Shown: positions 57,159 through 64,000 of the stretch, piece by piece
Position numbering within the stretch: position 1 is the stretch's first letter
Layout: each line of letters starts with the position of its first letter
NCBI RefSeq assembly: GCF_015565955.1
Contig: NZ_CP064760.1
Span: forward strand, 1,674,001 to 1,738,000
Source of the DNA: Microbacterium schleiferi
GTDB lineage: Bacteria; Actinomycetota; Actinomycetes; Actinomycetales; Microbacteriaceae
DNA length: 64,000 nt
Direction: 5' to 3'
Made by a program: the position numbers and the translations under genes
The notes under the pieces: model-generated
Told to the model about the DNA's origin: nothing
Database searches by the model: none
What the model saw: the letters and a program-made list of their open reading frames with translations, nothing else

Positions 57159-58166
57159 TCACGACGCCGATCCCGGCTCGTCAGAGGACGTCTCGTCGCG
57201 AGAGCTGCGGCGCGTGAACGGCAGCTCGAGGCTGTCGCTGATGACCTGCGGATGGTTGCGCGCCAAACTGATCACCCCGTAGATCGCAAGCGCCCCGGCA
57301 ACGCCGAATCCGATGAAGGCCCAGAGCGGCGCGGTCTCCGCCTCCTGCAGAACGGCAAGCCCAATCACAACCGCCACAATCGGGTCGATGACCGTCAGGC
57401 CCGCGATCACGAGGTCGGGAGGTCCGAGGCTGTACGCCGTCTGCACGAAGTATGCCCCGATCGCGACTGCTGCCAGCAGGGCCAGAACGCACAGCAGGGT
57501 GAGCCAGTCGAAGTTCTGGTCTCGGATGCGGCTGAGCACCACCTTCGCGAGCGTCGCTACGAAGCCGTAGAGCACGCCCGAGGCGACGATGTAGAACAGC
57601 GCCAGGCCGTGCTTGCGCAGCACCAGCCAGAGACCGGCGAAGACGACGATCGTCACGGCGAGCAGCCCCAGGATGATGAGCAGCTGCGACTGCGTCACGG
57701 GACGCTCAGTGGCGAAGAACGCCGCGATCGTCACGAAGATGAAGATGCCGCCGACGGCCGCGATGATCGACCGGATCGATTGGCGCGTGGGGCGGTGCCC
57801 GCTGATGCGCGCGTTGAGCAGCGTCGTGATCACGAGCGAGACAGCACCGAGCGGTTGAACGAGGATCAGCGGCGCCACCGAGAGCGCGGCGAGCTGGCAC
57901 ACGATCGCGAGCCCCAGCATGACGGTGCCCGCCAGCCACGATGGCCGCCGCAGCAGGTTCAGGAGGTGATTGCGGTCGAGACCGTTGCCCCCGGAGCGCC
58001 CGGTGAGTTTCTCGACCTTCTGGACGCCTCGGTACTGGTACTGGGCGCCGAACGACATGAAGATGGCGCCAAGGAGCGCGAGCGGGATTCCGGCGAGGAT
58101 CGCGGGGTCACGGAACGCCTCGGTGATCTGGTCGGTCACGTTCGCCGACACGGTCAGGAGGAGCAC
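57159..58166 (-). CDS. DMT-family membrane transporter
   Basis: 335 aa with nine to ten hydrophobic helices in two repeated halves (EamA/NIPA type), for example ILAGIPLALLGAIFMSFGAQYQYRGV and FYIVASGVLYGFVATLAKVVLS. The C-terminal tail is charged and cytoplasmic. NIPA-like members are linked to magnesium, but the substrate here cannot be read from the sequence. The stop lies 29 bp from the tRNA-Met start. Confidence 0.82.
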   Translation of the reverse strand: MLLLTVSANVTDQITEAFRDPAILAGIPLALLGAIFMSFGAQYQYRGVQKVEKLTGRSGGNGLDRNHLLNLLRRPSWLAGTVMLGLAIVCQLAALSVAPLILVQPLGAVSLVITTLLNARISGHRPTRQSIRSIIAAVGGIFIFVTIAAFFATERPVTQSQLLIILGLLAVTIVVFAGLWLVLRKHGLALFYIVASGVLYGFVATLAKVVLSRIRDQNFDWLTLLCVLALLAAVAIGAYFVQTAYSLGPPDLVIAGLTVIDPIVAVVIGLAVLQEAETAPLWAFIGFGVAGALAIYGVISLARNHPQVISDSLELPFTRRSSRDETSSDEPGSAS

Positions 58167-58210
58167 CTCTCGACCCTATCCCGGGGTCGGCCGGACGCCG
58201 TGTGTCTCAA

Positions 58211-58216
58211 TAGGCT
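58211..58216 (+). promoter_or_regulatory. -10 element TAGGCT of a probable leaderless def transcript
   Basis: TAGGCT, six bases, then the def ATG, the same spacing as at ppgK. No ribosome binding site is seen. Confidence 0.55.
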
Positions 58217-58222
58217 TGTCGC

Positions 58223-58789
58223 ATGGCTGTTCTCCCGATTCGCATCATGGGCGACCCCGTCCTCCACGCTCCCGCGACCCCCGTCGCCGAGATCACCGAC
58301 GACATCCGGCGTCTGATCCAGGACATGTACGAGACGATGGATGCTGCGCCCGGCGTGGGGCTGGCCGCTCCCCAGGTCGGCGTGGGCCTGCGGATCTTCA
58401 CCTACAGCTACGTCGATGACGACGACGAGCCCTGGCGAGGTGTGATCATCAATCCCGAGCTGTGGATCACTCCCCTCGACCCCGGCGAACCCGACCCCGA
58501 TGACGAGTCGGAAGGCTGTCTGTCATTCCCCGGCGAACGGTTCCCGCTTCGCCGCTCCGATCGCGCGCGGGTCACCGGACTCGATCTGGACGGTCAGCCG
58601 GTGACGATCGAGGTGGAGGGATGGCGCGCCCGCATTCTTCAGCACGAGTTCGATCACCTGGACGGCGTGCTCTACGTGGATCGCCTCGGTGATCGCGATT
58701 GGCGAACCGCTCAGAAGATCGCCCGCAAGCAGGGCTGGGGCACCCCGGGAAACTCCTGGATGCCGGGAGTCGATGACCTCGACGCCTGA
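58223..58789 (+). CDS. def: Peptide deformylase
   Basis: 188 aa. Removes the formyl group from new proteins. All three metal and catalytic motifs are present: GVGLAAPQVGV, EGCLSFPGE, and LQHEFDHLDGVLY. The C-terminus is extended by about 20 residues, typical for actinobacteria. Single-gene unit, divergent from the DMT transporter. Confidence 0.95.
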   Translation: MAVLPIRIMGDPVLHAPATPVAEITDDIRRLIQDMYETMDAAPGVGLAAPQVGVGLRIFTYSYVDDDDEPWRGVIINPELWITPLDPGEPDPDDESEGCLSFPGERFPLRRSDRARVTGLDLDGQPVTIEVEGWRARILQHEFDHLDGVLYVDRLGDRDWRTAQKIARKQGWGTPGNSWMPGVDDLDA

Positions 58790-58816
58790 GCGAGCGGTCC
58801 GCCCGAGAGGGAAATG

Positions 58817-58890
58817 GCTCCCCGGCTTGGACTCGAACCAAGAACCTATCGGTTAACAGCCGATTGCTCTGCCAATTGAGCTACCGAGGA
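58817..58890 (-). tRNA. tRNA-Asn (anticodon GTT)
   Basis: Anticodon stem ATCGG/CCGAT with loop CTGTTAA. Acceptor TCCTCGG pairs with CCGGGGA, discriminator G. T-arm GGTTCGAGTCC. Confidence 0.93.
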
Positions 58891-58985
58891 ATATGCCCGC
58901 CGCAGCAGGCAACCCCACTATCTTAGCAAAGCCGACGAGGTTTCAACGACGCGCGCCAGCGTCCGGGCGCGCCGTCAGCGTGACA

Positions 58986-59774
58986 TCACGAGACGACGAA
59001 TCGACGGTCGGCCTCGGCGCTGGGCGTCCATATGAGGTCGTTGGTTCCATGCCCGAACGCGACGACGTGTCCGCCACGCAGCACGAGAACGTTCGCGTCG
59101 AGCTCTTTGACCGCCTCCGGATCGTGGGTGGAGATGACCGCGGCCATTCCGGTGTCATCGCGCCGACGCGTGATCGCCTCCCGCGCCGCCTTGCGGACCT
59201 CCACGTCGAGGTTTGCGAACGGCTCATCGGCCACGAGGATCCGCGGGTCGACGACGAGCGCCCGAGCCAGAGCCACACGCTGCCGCATCCCCGCCGACAG
59301 CTCGTAGGGGAACTTACCTGCCGCTCCCAGCGGGAGCATGAGCTCATCGAGCAGACCCGCCACCCGGATTGCGAGGGCTTTCTGATTGACGCGCCGCTCT
59401 CGCGAGGTGATGGGCTCGGCGATGACCTCCGACACGGTCAGCCGCGACGGCAGGTGCGCACCGGCAGACTGCGGCAGATATCCCGCGTAGTAGGTCAGCT
59501 CCCGGATGGCTCGCCCGGGTCGCCGAACGGAGATCCCATCGACCAGCGCGTCTCCCCCGGTGACCGATACTCCCTCGTGGGCGCGGCCGGCAAGAACCGA
59601 GAGCAGGCTCGACTTGCCGGCGCCCGTCGGGCCCATGAGGGCGAGCACGGATCCGCGTGCAACGGTGAACGTGATCCCGTCGATGAGCTTGTCGGTCTCG
59701 CCGCGACCGGTATGACTGATCGACAGGTCTGAGCACACGATCGCCGCTTCGGTGACTCTGCGACGAGGAGACAT
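58986..59774 (-). CDS. ABC transporter ATP-binding protein
   Basis: 262 aa. Walker A GPTGAGKSSLL, Q-loop YYAGYLPQSAG, signature YELSAGMRQRVALARAL (LSAGM instead of LSGGQ), Walker B RILVADEPFANLD and switch His in ISTHDPEA. No permease gene is next to it, so the partner is elsewhere and the substrate is unknown. It lies 50 bp upstream-adjacent to dnaG on the same strand. Confidence 0.88.
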   Translation of the reverse strand: MSPRRRVTEAAIVCSDLSISHTGRGETDKLIDGITFTVARGSVLALMGPTGAGKSSLLSVLAGRAHEGVSVTGGDALVDGISVRRPGRAIRELTYYAGYLPQSAGAHLPSRLTVSEVIAEPITSRERRVNQKALAIRVAGLLDELMLPLGAAGKFPYELSAGMRQRVALARALVVDPRILVADEPFANLDVEVRKAAREAITRRRDDTGMAAVISTHDPEAVKELDANVLVLRGGHVVAFGHGTNDLIWTPSAEADRRFVVS

Positions 59775-59825
59775 ACCCTCATCCTGCCTTGCTGCCGCGC
59801 TGGGATCCAGTCTGGAATCCGTCGA

Positions 59826-61724
59826 TCAGCGTTCGACGTCCCCCGTCCAGCGCTGTCGCTCGAGGTCGAGTTCACGCAGCTGCAGCCGGATTCGGCGGCC
59901 CTCCTCGGAGTCGGGGGGCACCCGCTGCACCGCCCGCACCAGCTCCGACTTCTCCGAATCGACGCGCCGAACGATCAGCCGACGCATCAGATCGGATGCC
60001 GAAGCTGCAGCATCGGCTTCGCCGAGCGCCGGAAAGGCAGACATCAGCAACTCCGAGCCGAGCGCGCGGTACGGTTCACGGATCGTGTCGACAGCCTGCA
60101 CGGCCCACCCCGCTCGCGTGTAGTCGGGCGCTTCTACGACGGCGGAGCGCACGGCATCCAGCGCCGGGTGGTTGAACGCAGCACCGAGGGCGCGCCGCAC
60201 CGTGGTGTCGTCGAGTCGGTGACCGAACTGCAGCGCAGCCATGAGCGCATCACGCTCGATCACGACATCACGCGTGCGCGGCAGCGAAGCGACCGTCGGG
60301 ATCAGCACCGGTGTCACGTCGGCGGCAGGCCCATCATCCGGATGCTGAGGCTGACGGGCCTGCGCGTCGTCCCGCCCGCGCCGAGACGGCGGTCCACTCG
60401 CGTCTCGCGAACGGGATGCTCGCGAGACCGCGGCGCTGACCTCATCCAGATCGAGGCCGATCCGCCGCGCCAGGACCCGAACGTACCCGGGGCGCAGAGA
60501 CGGGTCGCGGATGTCCGCGACAACCGGCGCAGCGGCTCGCAATGCTGCAGCTCGACCTTCGACTGTCGCGAGGTCGTACTGCGCAAGGCGCTGATCGATC
60601 ACGAACTCGAACATCGGCGACTTCGCCGACATCAGGGCTCGCACGGCATCGTCACCGCGGGCAAGGCGCAGATCACAGGGGTCCAGACCATCCGGAGCCA
60701 CAGCCACGTAGGTTTGCGCCGAGAAGCGTTTCTCGTCAGCGAAGGCGCGCAACGCCGCCTTCTGTCCGGCGGCATCGGGGTCGAACGTGAAGATGACCTC
60801 TCCCCCGCTCGAGTCGTCGCCCATGACGCGCCGCAGCACCGTGATGTGATCGCTGCCGAAGGCCGTGCCGCAGGTGGCGATCGCCGTCGTCACACCAGCC
60901 AAGTGGCACGCCATGACGTCGGTGTACCCCTCGACAACCACGACCCGGTGCTCGCGGGAAATGTCGCGCTTGGCAAGGTCCAGTCCGTAGAGCACGTGGG
61001 ACTTGCGGTAGATCGGCGTCTCGGGCGTGTTCAGGTACTTCGGGCCCTGGTCGTCGTCGAGAAGACGGCGCGCTCCAAACCCGACGACCTGGCTCGTCAC
61101 ATCGCGGATCGGCCAGATGAGCCTGCCGCGAAAACGGTCATATGTCCCGCGCTGTCCCTGTGAGAGCAGCCCGGCAGCCAAGAGTTCCTCGCGCGTGAAT
61201 CCCTGAGCCGTGAGAGCATCCGAGAGATTCGACCAGCCCTTGGGAGCGAAGCCGACCCCGAAGTGAGCGGCGGCGGCGGCGTCGAACCCACGCTCACCCA
61301 GGAAACGACGTCCGATCTCGGCATCCGGCGTCGACAGCTGCGCACGAAAGTACTCGGCAGCCGCAGCATTGGCCGCGTAGAGGCGACTGCGTCCCGAGTT
61401 CTCGGGGGCTGCGCCGCCCTCCTCGTAGTGCAGCGTGTAGCCGATCCGCCCGGCCAACCGTTCGACGGCCTCGGCGAAGCTCACATGGTCCATCTTGCGC
61501 AGGAACGAGTACACGTCCCCCGACTCGCCGCACCCGAAGCAGTGATAGAAGCCGACCTGTGGTCGCACGTGGAAGCTCGGGCTGCGCTCGTCGTGGAACG
61601 GGCACAGCCCCTTCAACGAACCGACGCCGGCAGACTTGAGCGCGACGCGTTCACCGATCACATCGGCGATGTTCGTGCGCGCCTTCACCTCGTCGATGTC
61701 GGCCTGTGCGATGCGTCCTGCCAT
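59826..61724 (-). CDS. dnaG: DNA primase
   Basis: 632 aa. Makes RNA primers at the replication fork. CHC2 zinc finger: CPFHDERSPSFH...YHCFGCGESGD. Catalytic Toprim core: VVVEGYTDVMA and FTFDPDAAGQKA. C-terminal helicase-binding domain after a disordered linker (about 440-480). dgt precedes it by 9 bp on the same strand, an order common in actinobacteria. Confidence 0.96.
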   Translation of the reverse strand: MAGRIAQADIDEVKARTNIADVIGERVALKSAGVGSLKGLCPFHDERSPSFHVRPQVGFYHCFGCGESGDVYSFLRKMDHVSFAEAVERLAGRIGYTLHYEEGGAAPENSGRSRLYAANAAAAEYFRAQLSTPDAEIGRRFLGERGFDAAAAAHFGVGFAPKGWSNLSDALTAQGFTREELLAAGLLSQGQRGTYDRFRGRLIWPIRDVTSQVVGFGARRLLDDDQGPKYLNTPETPIYRKSHVLYGLDLAKRDISREHRVVVVEGYTDVMACHLAGVTTAIATCGTAFGSDHITVLRRVMGDDSSGGEVIFTFDPDAAGQKAALRAFADEKRFSAQTYVAVAPDGLDPCDLRLARGDDAVRALMSAKSPMFEFVIDQRLAQYDLATVEGRAAALRAAAPVVADIRDPSLRPGYVRVLARRIGLDLDEVSAAVSRASRSRDASGPPSRRGRDDAQARQPQHPDDGPAADVTPVLIPTVASLPRTRDVVIERDALMAALQFGHRLDDTTVRRALGAAFNHPALDAVRSAVVEAPDYTRAGWAVQAVDTIREPYRALGSELLMSAFPALGEADAAASASDLMRRLIVRRVDSEKSELVRAVQRVPPDSEEGRRIRLQLRELDLERQRWTGDVER

Positions 61725-61733
61725 GCGGCTTCC

Positions 61734-63095
61734 CTACCGCGTCCGCATCGGCGCACCGGGTACCCAGATGCCCAGCGAAGCGGCGTCGACCTCGCCCACG
61801 AGGCGGCCGTGCCACGAGATCGCGTGCTGGTCTGTCAGGCTCGCTACCTGGTCGACGATCGTGCGGCGCCGTTCGCGATCGCTGGCGGCGTGATCGAAGT
61901 CTTCTCGATGTACGGCATCCAGCTCGTGGGGGTTCTCCCAGAGCGCTGTGGCCAGGCGCTTGAGCAGGCGGCGCTGTTCCTTGTAGAGCGCCTTGCGACC
62001 GTCGATACTCACCACCACAGCACCAATGATGCCCTTGAGCACCCCCATCTCCGCCTCGATGACGCGAGGAACGACGACGTGAGCGTGGAAACGCGTCAAG
62101 TCGGGACCTGTGGCGGCAGCGCGGGTCGCCGTGACGGCGGCACGGGCGAAGCGGCCGATGAGGTCGCTGGTGAGGTTCTTCAGCCGGGCCAGATCAGACC
62201 GCGTTCCCGAGAAGGTCGCGACCCACTCCGGCATCCGCATCAGGCGGTACAGCGCGTCTTCCAATTCATCTCGGGCGAAGTCGTAGCCCACCCACGTCTG
62301 GATGGCCTGGATGAGAGCGTCGTGCTCGGCAGGGTCGGCCAGCCGAGCCGGATCCAGATAGCCATTGACGATCGCGTCTTCGAAGTCGTGCACCGAATAG
62401 GCGATGTCATCGGAGAGGTCCATGACCTCCGCCTCGACGCAGCGAACGCGCCCCGGAGCGCCCAGGCGCATCCAGACGAACACCGCCTCGTCCTCGTCGT
62501 AGACCCCGTACTTGAGACGCCCACCGGGATCAGGGAGCGGGTGCGCCGAGGTCCACGGGTACTTGCACGTCGCATCCAGGCTCGCCCGTGTGAGGTTCAG
62601 CCCGTGGCTGCGGCCGTCCGCGCCGATGACCTTGGGCTCCAGACGAGACAGGATGCGCAGGGTCTGCGCATTGCCTTCGAAGCCCCCGATGTCTTCGGCC
62701 CAGTCGTTCAGCGCACGCTCGCCGTTATGACCGAACGGAGGATGCCCGAGGTCGTGGCTGAGGCAGGCGGTATCCACGACGTCGGGAGCCAGCTGCAGCG
62801 CGGTTGCCAGCTCGCGTCCCACCTGGGCGACCTCGAGCGAGTGCGTCAGGCGGTTGCGGGCGAAGTCAGCGGGGCTTGCCGGACTCAGGACCTGCGTCTT
62901 CGCGGCAAGTCGACGAAGAGACGCCGAATGCAGGACCCTCGCCCGGTCCCGCGCGAAGCCGTCGCGCTGCGACCGGTGTCGCTCGGCGTAGAAACGTTCG
63001 GCATCGGCATCCGAGTACCCGGGGTACACCGGGATTTCCCGCTCAGCCACCGCTGTGGTCCAGTTCGGCGTCGGCGAGTGCACACGAGTCGACAC
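61734..63095 (-). CDS. dgt: Deoxyguanosinetriphosphate triphosphohydrolase-like HD protein
   Basis: 453 aa from the GTG at 63095, which has AGGAG seven bases upstream. Hydrolyses dNTPs to nucleoside and triphosphate. HD motifs: LTHSLEVAQVGREL and SHDLGHPPFGHNGE; DLSDDIAYSVHDFED further on. It overlaps the end of dusB by 53 bp, so the two are coupled. The frame is open farther upstream to 63488 within dusB, but that is a shadow. Confidence 0.92.
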   Translation of the reverse strand: MSTRVHSPTPNWTTAVAEREIPVYPGYSDADAERFYAERHRSQRDGFARDRARVLHSASLRRLAAKTQVLSPASPADFARNRLTHSLEVAQVGRELATALQLAPDVVDTACLSHDLGHPPFGHNGERALNDWAEDIGGFEGNAQTLRILSRLEPKVIGADGRSHGLNLTRASLDATCKYPWTSAHPLPDPGGRLKYGVYDEDEAVFVWMRLGAPGRVRCVEAEVMDLSDDIAYSVHDFEDAIVNGYLDPARLADPAEHDALIQAIQTWVGYDFARDELEDALYRLMRMPEWVATFSGTRSDLARLKNLTSDLIGRFARAAVTATRAAATGPDLTRFHAHVVVPRVIEAEMGVLKGIIGAVVVSIDGRKALYKEQRRLLKRLATALWENPHELDAVHREDFDHAASDRERRRTIVDQVASLTDQHAISWHGRLVGEVDAASLGIWVPGAPMRTR

Positions 63096-64000
63096 CGTCA
63101 ATCTCCTGCGATTCGAGCCATCGGTCCGGAAGCGCGGGGCGCTTCGGGCTTCCGGCGCGCCCGCGCTGTCCCTCGGCGGCGCTCCCGGGGTACGGCGCAT
63201 CGAGGTCCATTTCCGCCAGGAGTGCGTCGATCTCAGCGATCGACGACACCGTCGCGAGCCGTGCTCGCAGGTCTCCGCCCACCGGGTACCCCTTGAAGTA
63301 CCACGCGACGTGCTTGCGGATGTCGCGGCATCCTCGACCCTCGTCGTCGAAGAACTCGACCAAGAGCTCGGCGTGCCTGCGAAAAGCGCGCGCAACGAAG
63401 CCGAGCGTCGCATCCACCGTCGGACCGGCATCGACCTCGAAGGCCCGCGCCAACTCTCCGAACAGCCACGGCCGTCCCAAGCATCCACGACCGACGACCA
63501 CGCCGTCGCACCCTGTTTCGAACATCATCCGTGTCGCATCCTCAGCGGCCCAGATATCGCCGTTGCCCAGTACCGGGATCGAGGTCACGTGGTCCTTGAG
63601 ACGGGCGATCGCCTCCCAGTCCGCCTCACCGGAGTAGAACTGGGCGGCTGTTCGGGCGTGGAGCGCAACGGCGGCGACCCCAGCGTCCTCGGCGATCCTT
63701 CCGGCTTCGAGGTAGGTGAGGTGGTCGTCATCGATGCCCTTGCGCATCTTCACCGTCACCGGGACGCGCCCCGCCGCAGCCACGGCGCGCGTGACAATCT
63801 CGCGGAACAGGCCGAGCTTCCAGGGAAGCGCCGCGCCGCCGCCCTTCCGCGTGACCTTGGGCACGGGGCATCCGAAGTTCATGTCGATGTGATCGGCCCG
63901 GTCCTCCTCCACGAGAATGCGAACCGCTGCCTCCACGGTGGCCGGATCCACGCCATACAGCTGAATGGACCGGGGCGTCTCGGACTCGTGGTGGGTGATC
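63043..64000 (-). CDS. dusB: tRNA-dihydrouridine synthase (5' end outside window)
   Basis: FMN enzyme reducing uridines in the tRNA D-loop. Visible motifs: DHIDMNFGCPVPKVTRKGGGAALP with the catalytic Cys, VPVTVKMRKGIDDDH, ALHARTAAQFYSG, PVLGNGDIW, and GCDGVVVGRGCLGRPWLF. The frame continues past 64,000, so about the first 60-70 residues are missing. Followed by dgt and dnaG. Confidence 0.93.
   Translation of the reverse strand, partial: ITHHESETPRSIQLYGVDPATVEAAVRILVEEDRADHIDMNFGCPVPKVTRKGGGAALPWKLGLFREIVTRAVAAAGRVPVTVKMRKGIDDDHLTYLEAGRIAEDAGVAAVALHARTAAQFYSGEADWEAIARLKDHVTSIPVLGNGDIWAAEDATRMMFETGCDGVVVGRGCLGRPWLFGELARAFEVDAGPTVDATLGFVARAFRRHAELLVEFFDDEGRGCRDIRKHVAWYFKGYPVGGDLRARLATVSSIAEIDALLAEMDLDAPYPGSAAEGQRGRAGSPKRPALPDRWLESQEIDGVDSCALADAELDHSGG

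Noticed and set aside
1..64000. CRISPR array
   Set aside because: No regularly spaced repeats of 24-40 bp and no Cas gene were seen.

Overview
The window comes from a high-GC actinobacterium. The chromosomal part (glnE-glnA2, ppgK, rnpB, aceE, a PucR-type FasR next to fabD-fabH-acpP-fabF, a DUF3145 gene, def, dnaG, dgt, dusB) is what is expected in Microbacteriaceae, with Microbacterium the likeliest genus. That assignment is inference from gene content and order only.

Layout. (1) Positions 1 to about 37.9 kb are most of an integrative and conjugative element (ICE). Its left end lies outside the window. Its right end lies between the xis/int genes (36.2-37.8 kb) and the 3' end of chromosomal glnE (38,068). 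At the left is a BREX type 2 (Pgl, phage growth limitation) operon read leftwards, pglW-pglX-pglY, with GTGA and ATGA overlaps. pglW is cut in its NERD domain by a complete IS1380-family element (7454-9119) with a visible target duplication. (2) From 9.5 to 24.8 kb, rightward: an AraC regulator, primase-polymerase, DUF2637, ParB, a VirB8-like anchor protein, an M23 hydrolase, two DUF6112 pilin-like proteins, TrbL/VirB6, an SCO6880 protein, VirB4 and VirD4/TraG. Together they make a type IV secretion machine for conjugation. (3) 24.8-28.3 kb is cargo: a transposase-less transposon (25,201-28,287; inverted ends, 5-bp target duplication) carrying cmtR-cadA-lspA. (4) 28.4-37.8 kb: SSB, DUF4913, a giant methylase-helicase with a second gene nested out of frame in its 5' end, a PIN/HTH toxin-antitoxin pair, integrase and excisionase.

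(5) 38.0-64.0 kb is chromosome: nitrogen control (glnE, glnA2), polyphosphate glucokinase, RNase P RNA, tRNA-Val, a zinc-ribbon coiled-coil protein, pyruvate dehydrogenase E1, the fatty-acid synthesis operon with its regulator, a lipoprotein, DUF3145, a flotillin, tRNA-Met and tRNA-Asn, a DMT transporter, peptide deformylase, an ABC ATPase, dnaG, dgt and dusB.

A data-quality point governs the reading of the whole window. At least eleven genes, including the essential fabF, are broken by an apparent loss of one G or C in a short G/C run. The uniform pattern suggests uncorrected homopolymer errors rather than real pseudogenes. I therefore report such genes as single reading units and give the break point. 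The IS1380 disruption of pglW and the mobile cadmium cassette do not depend on this and are supported by target-site duplications.
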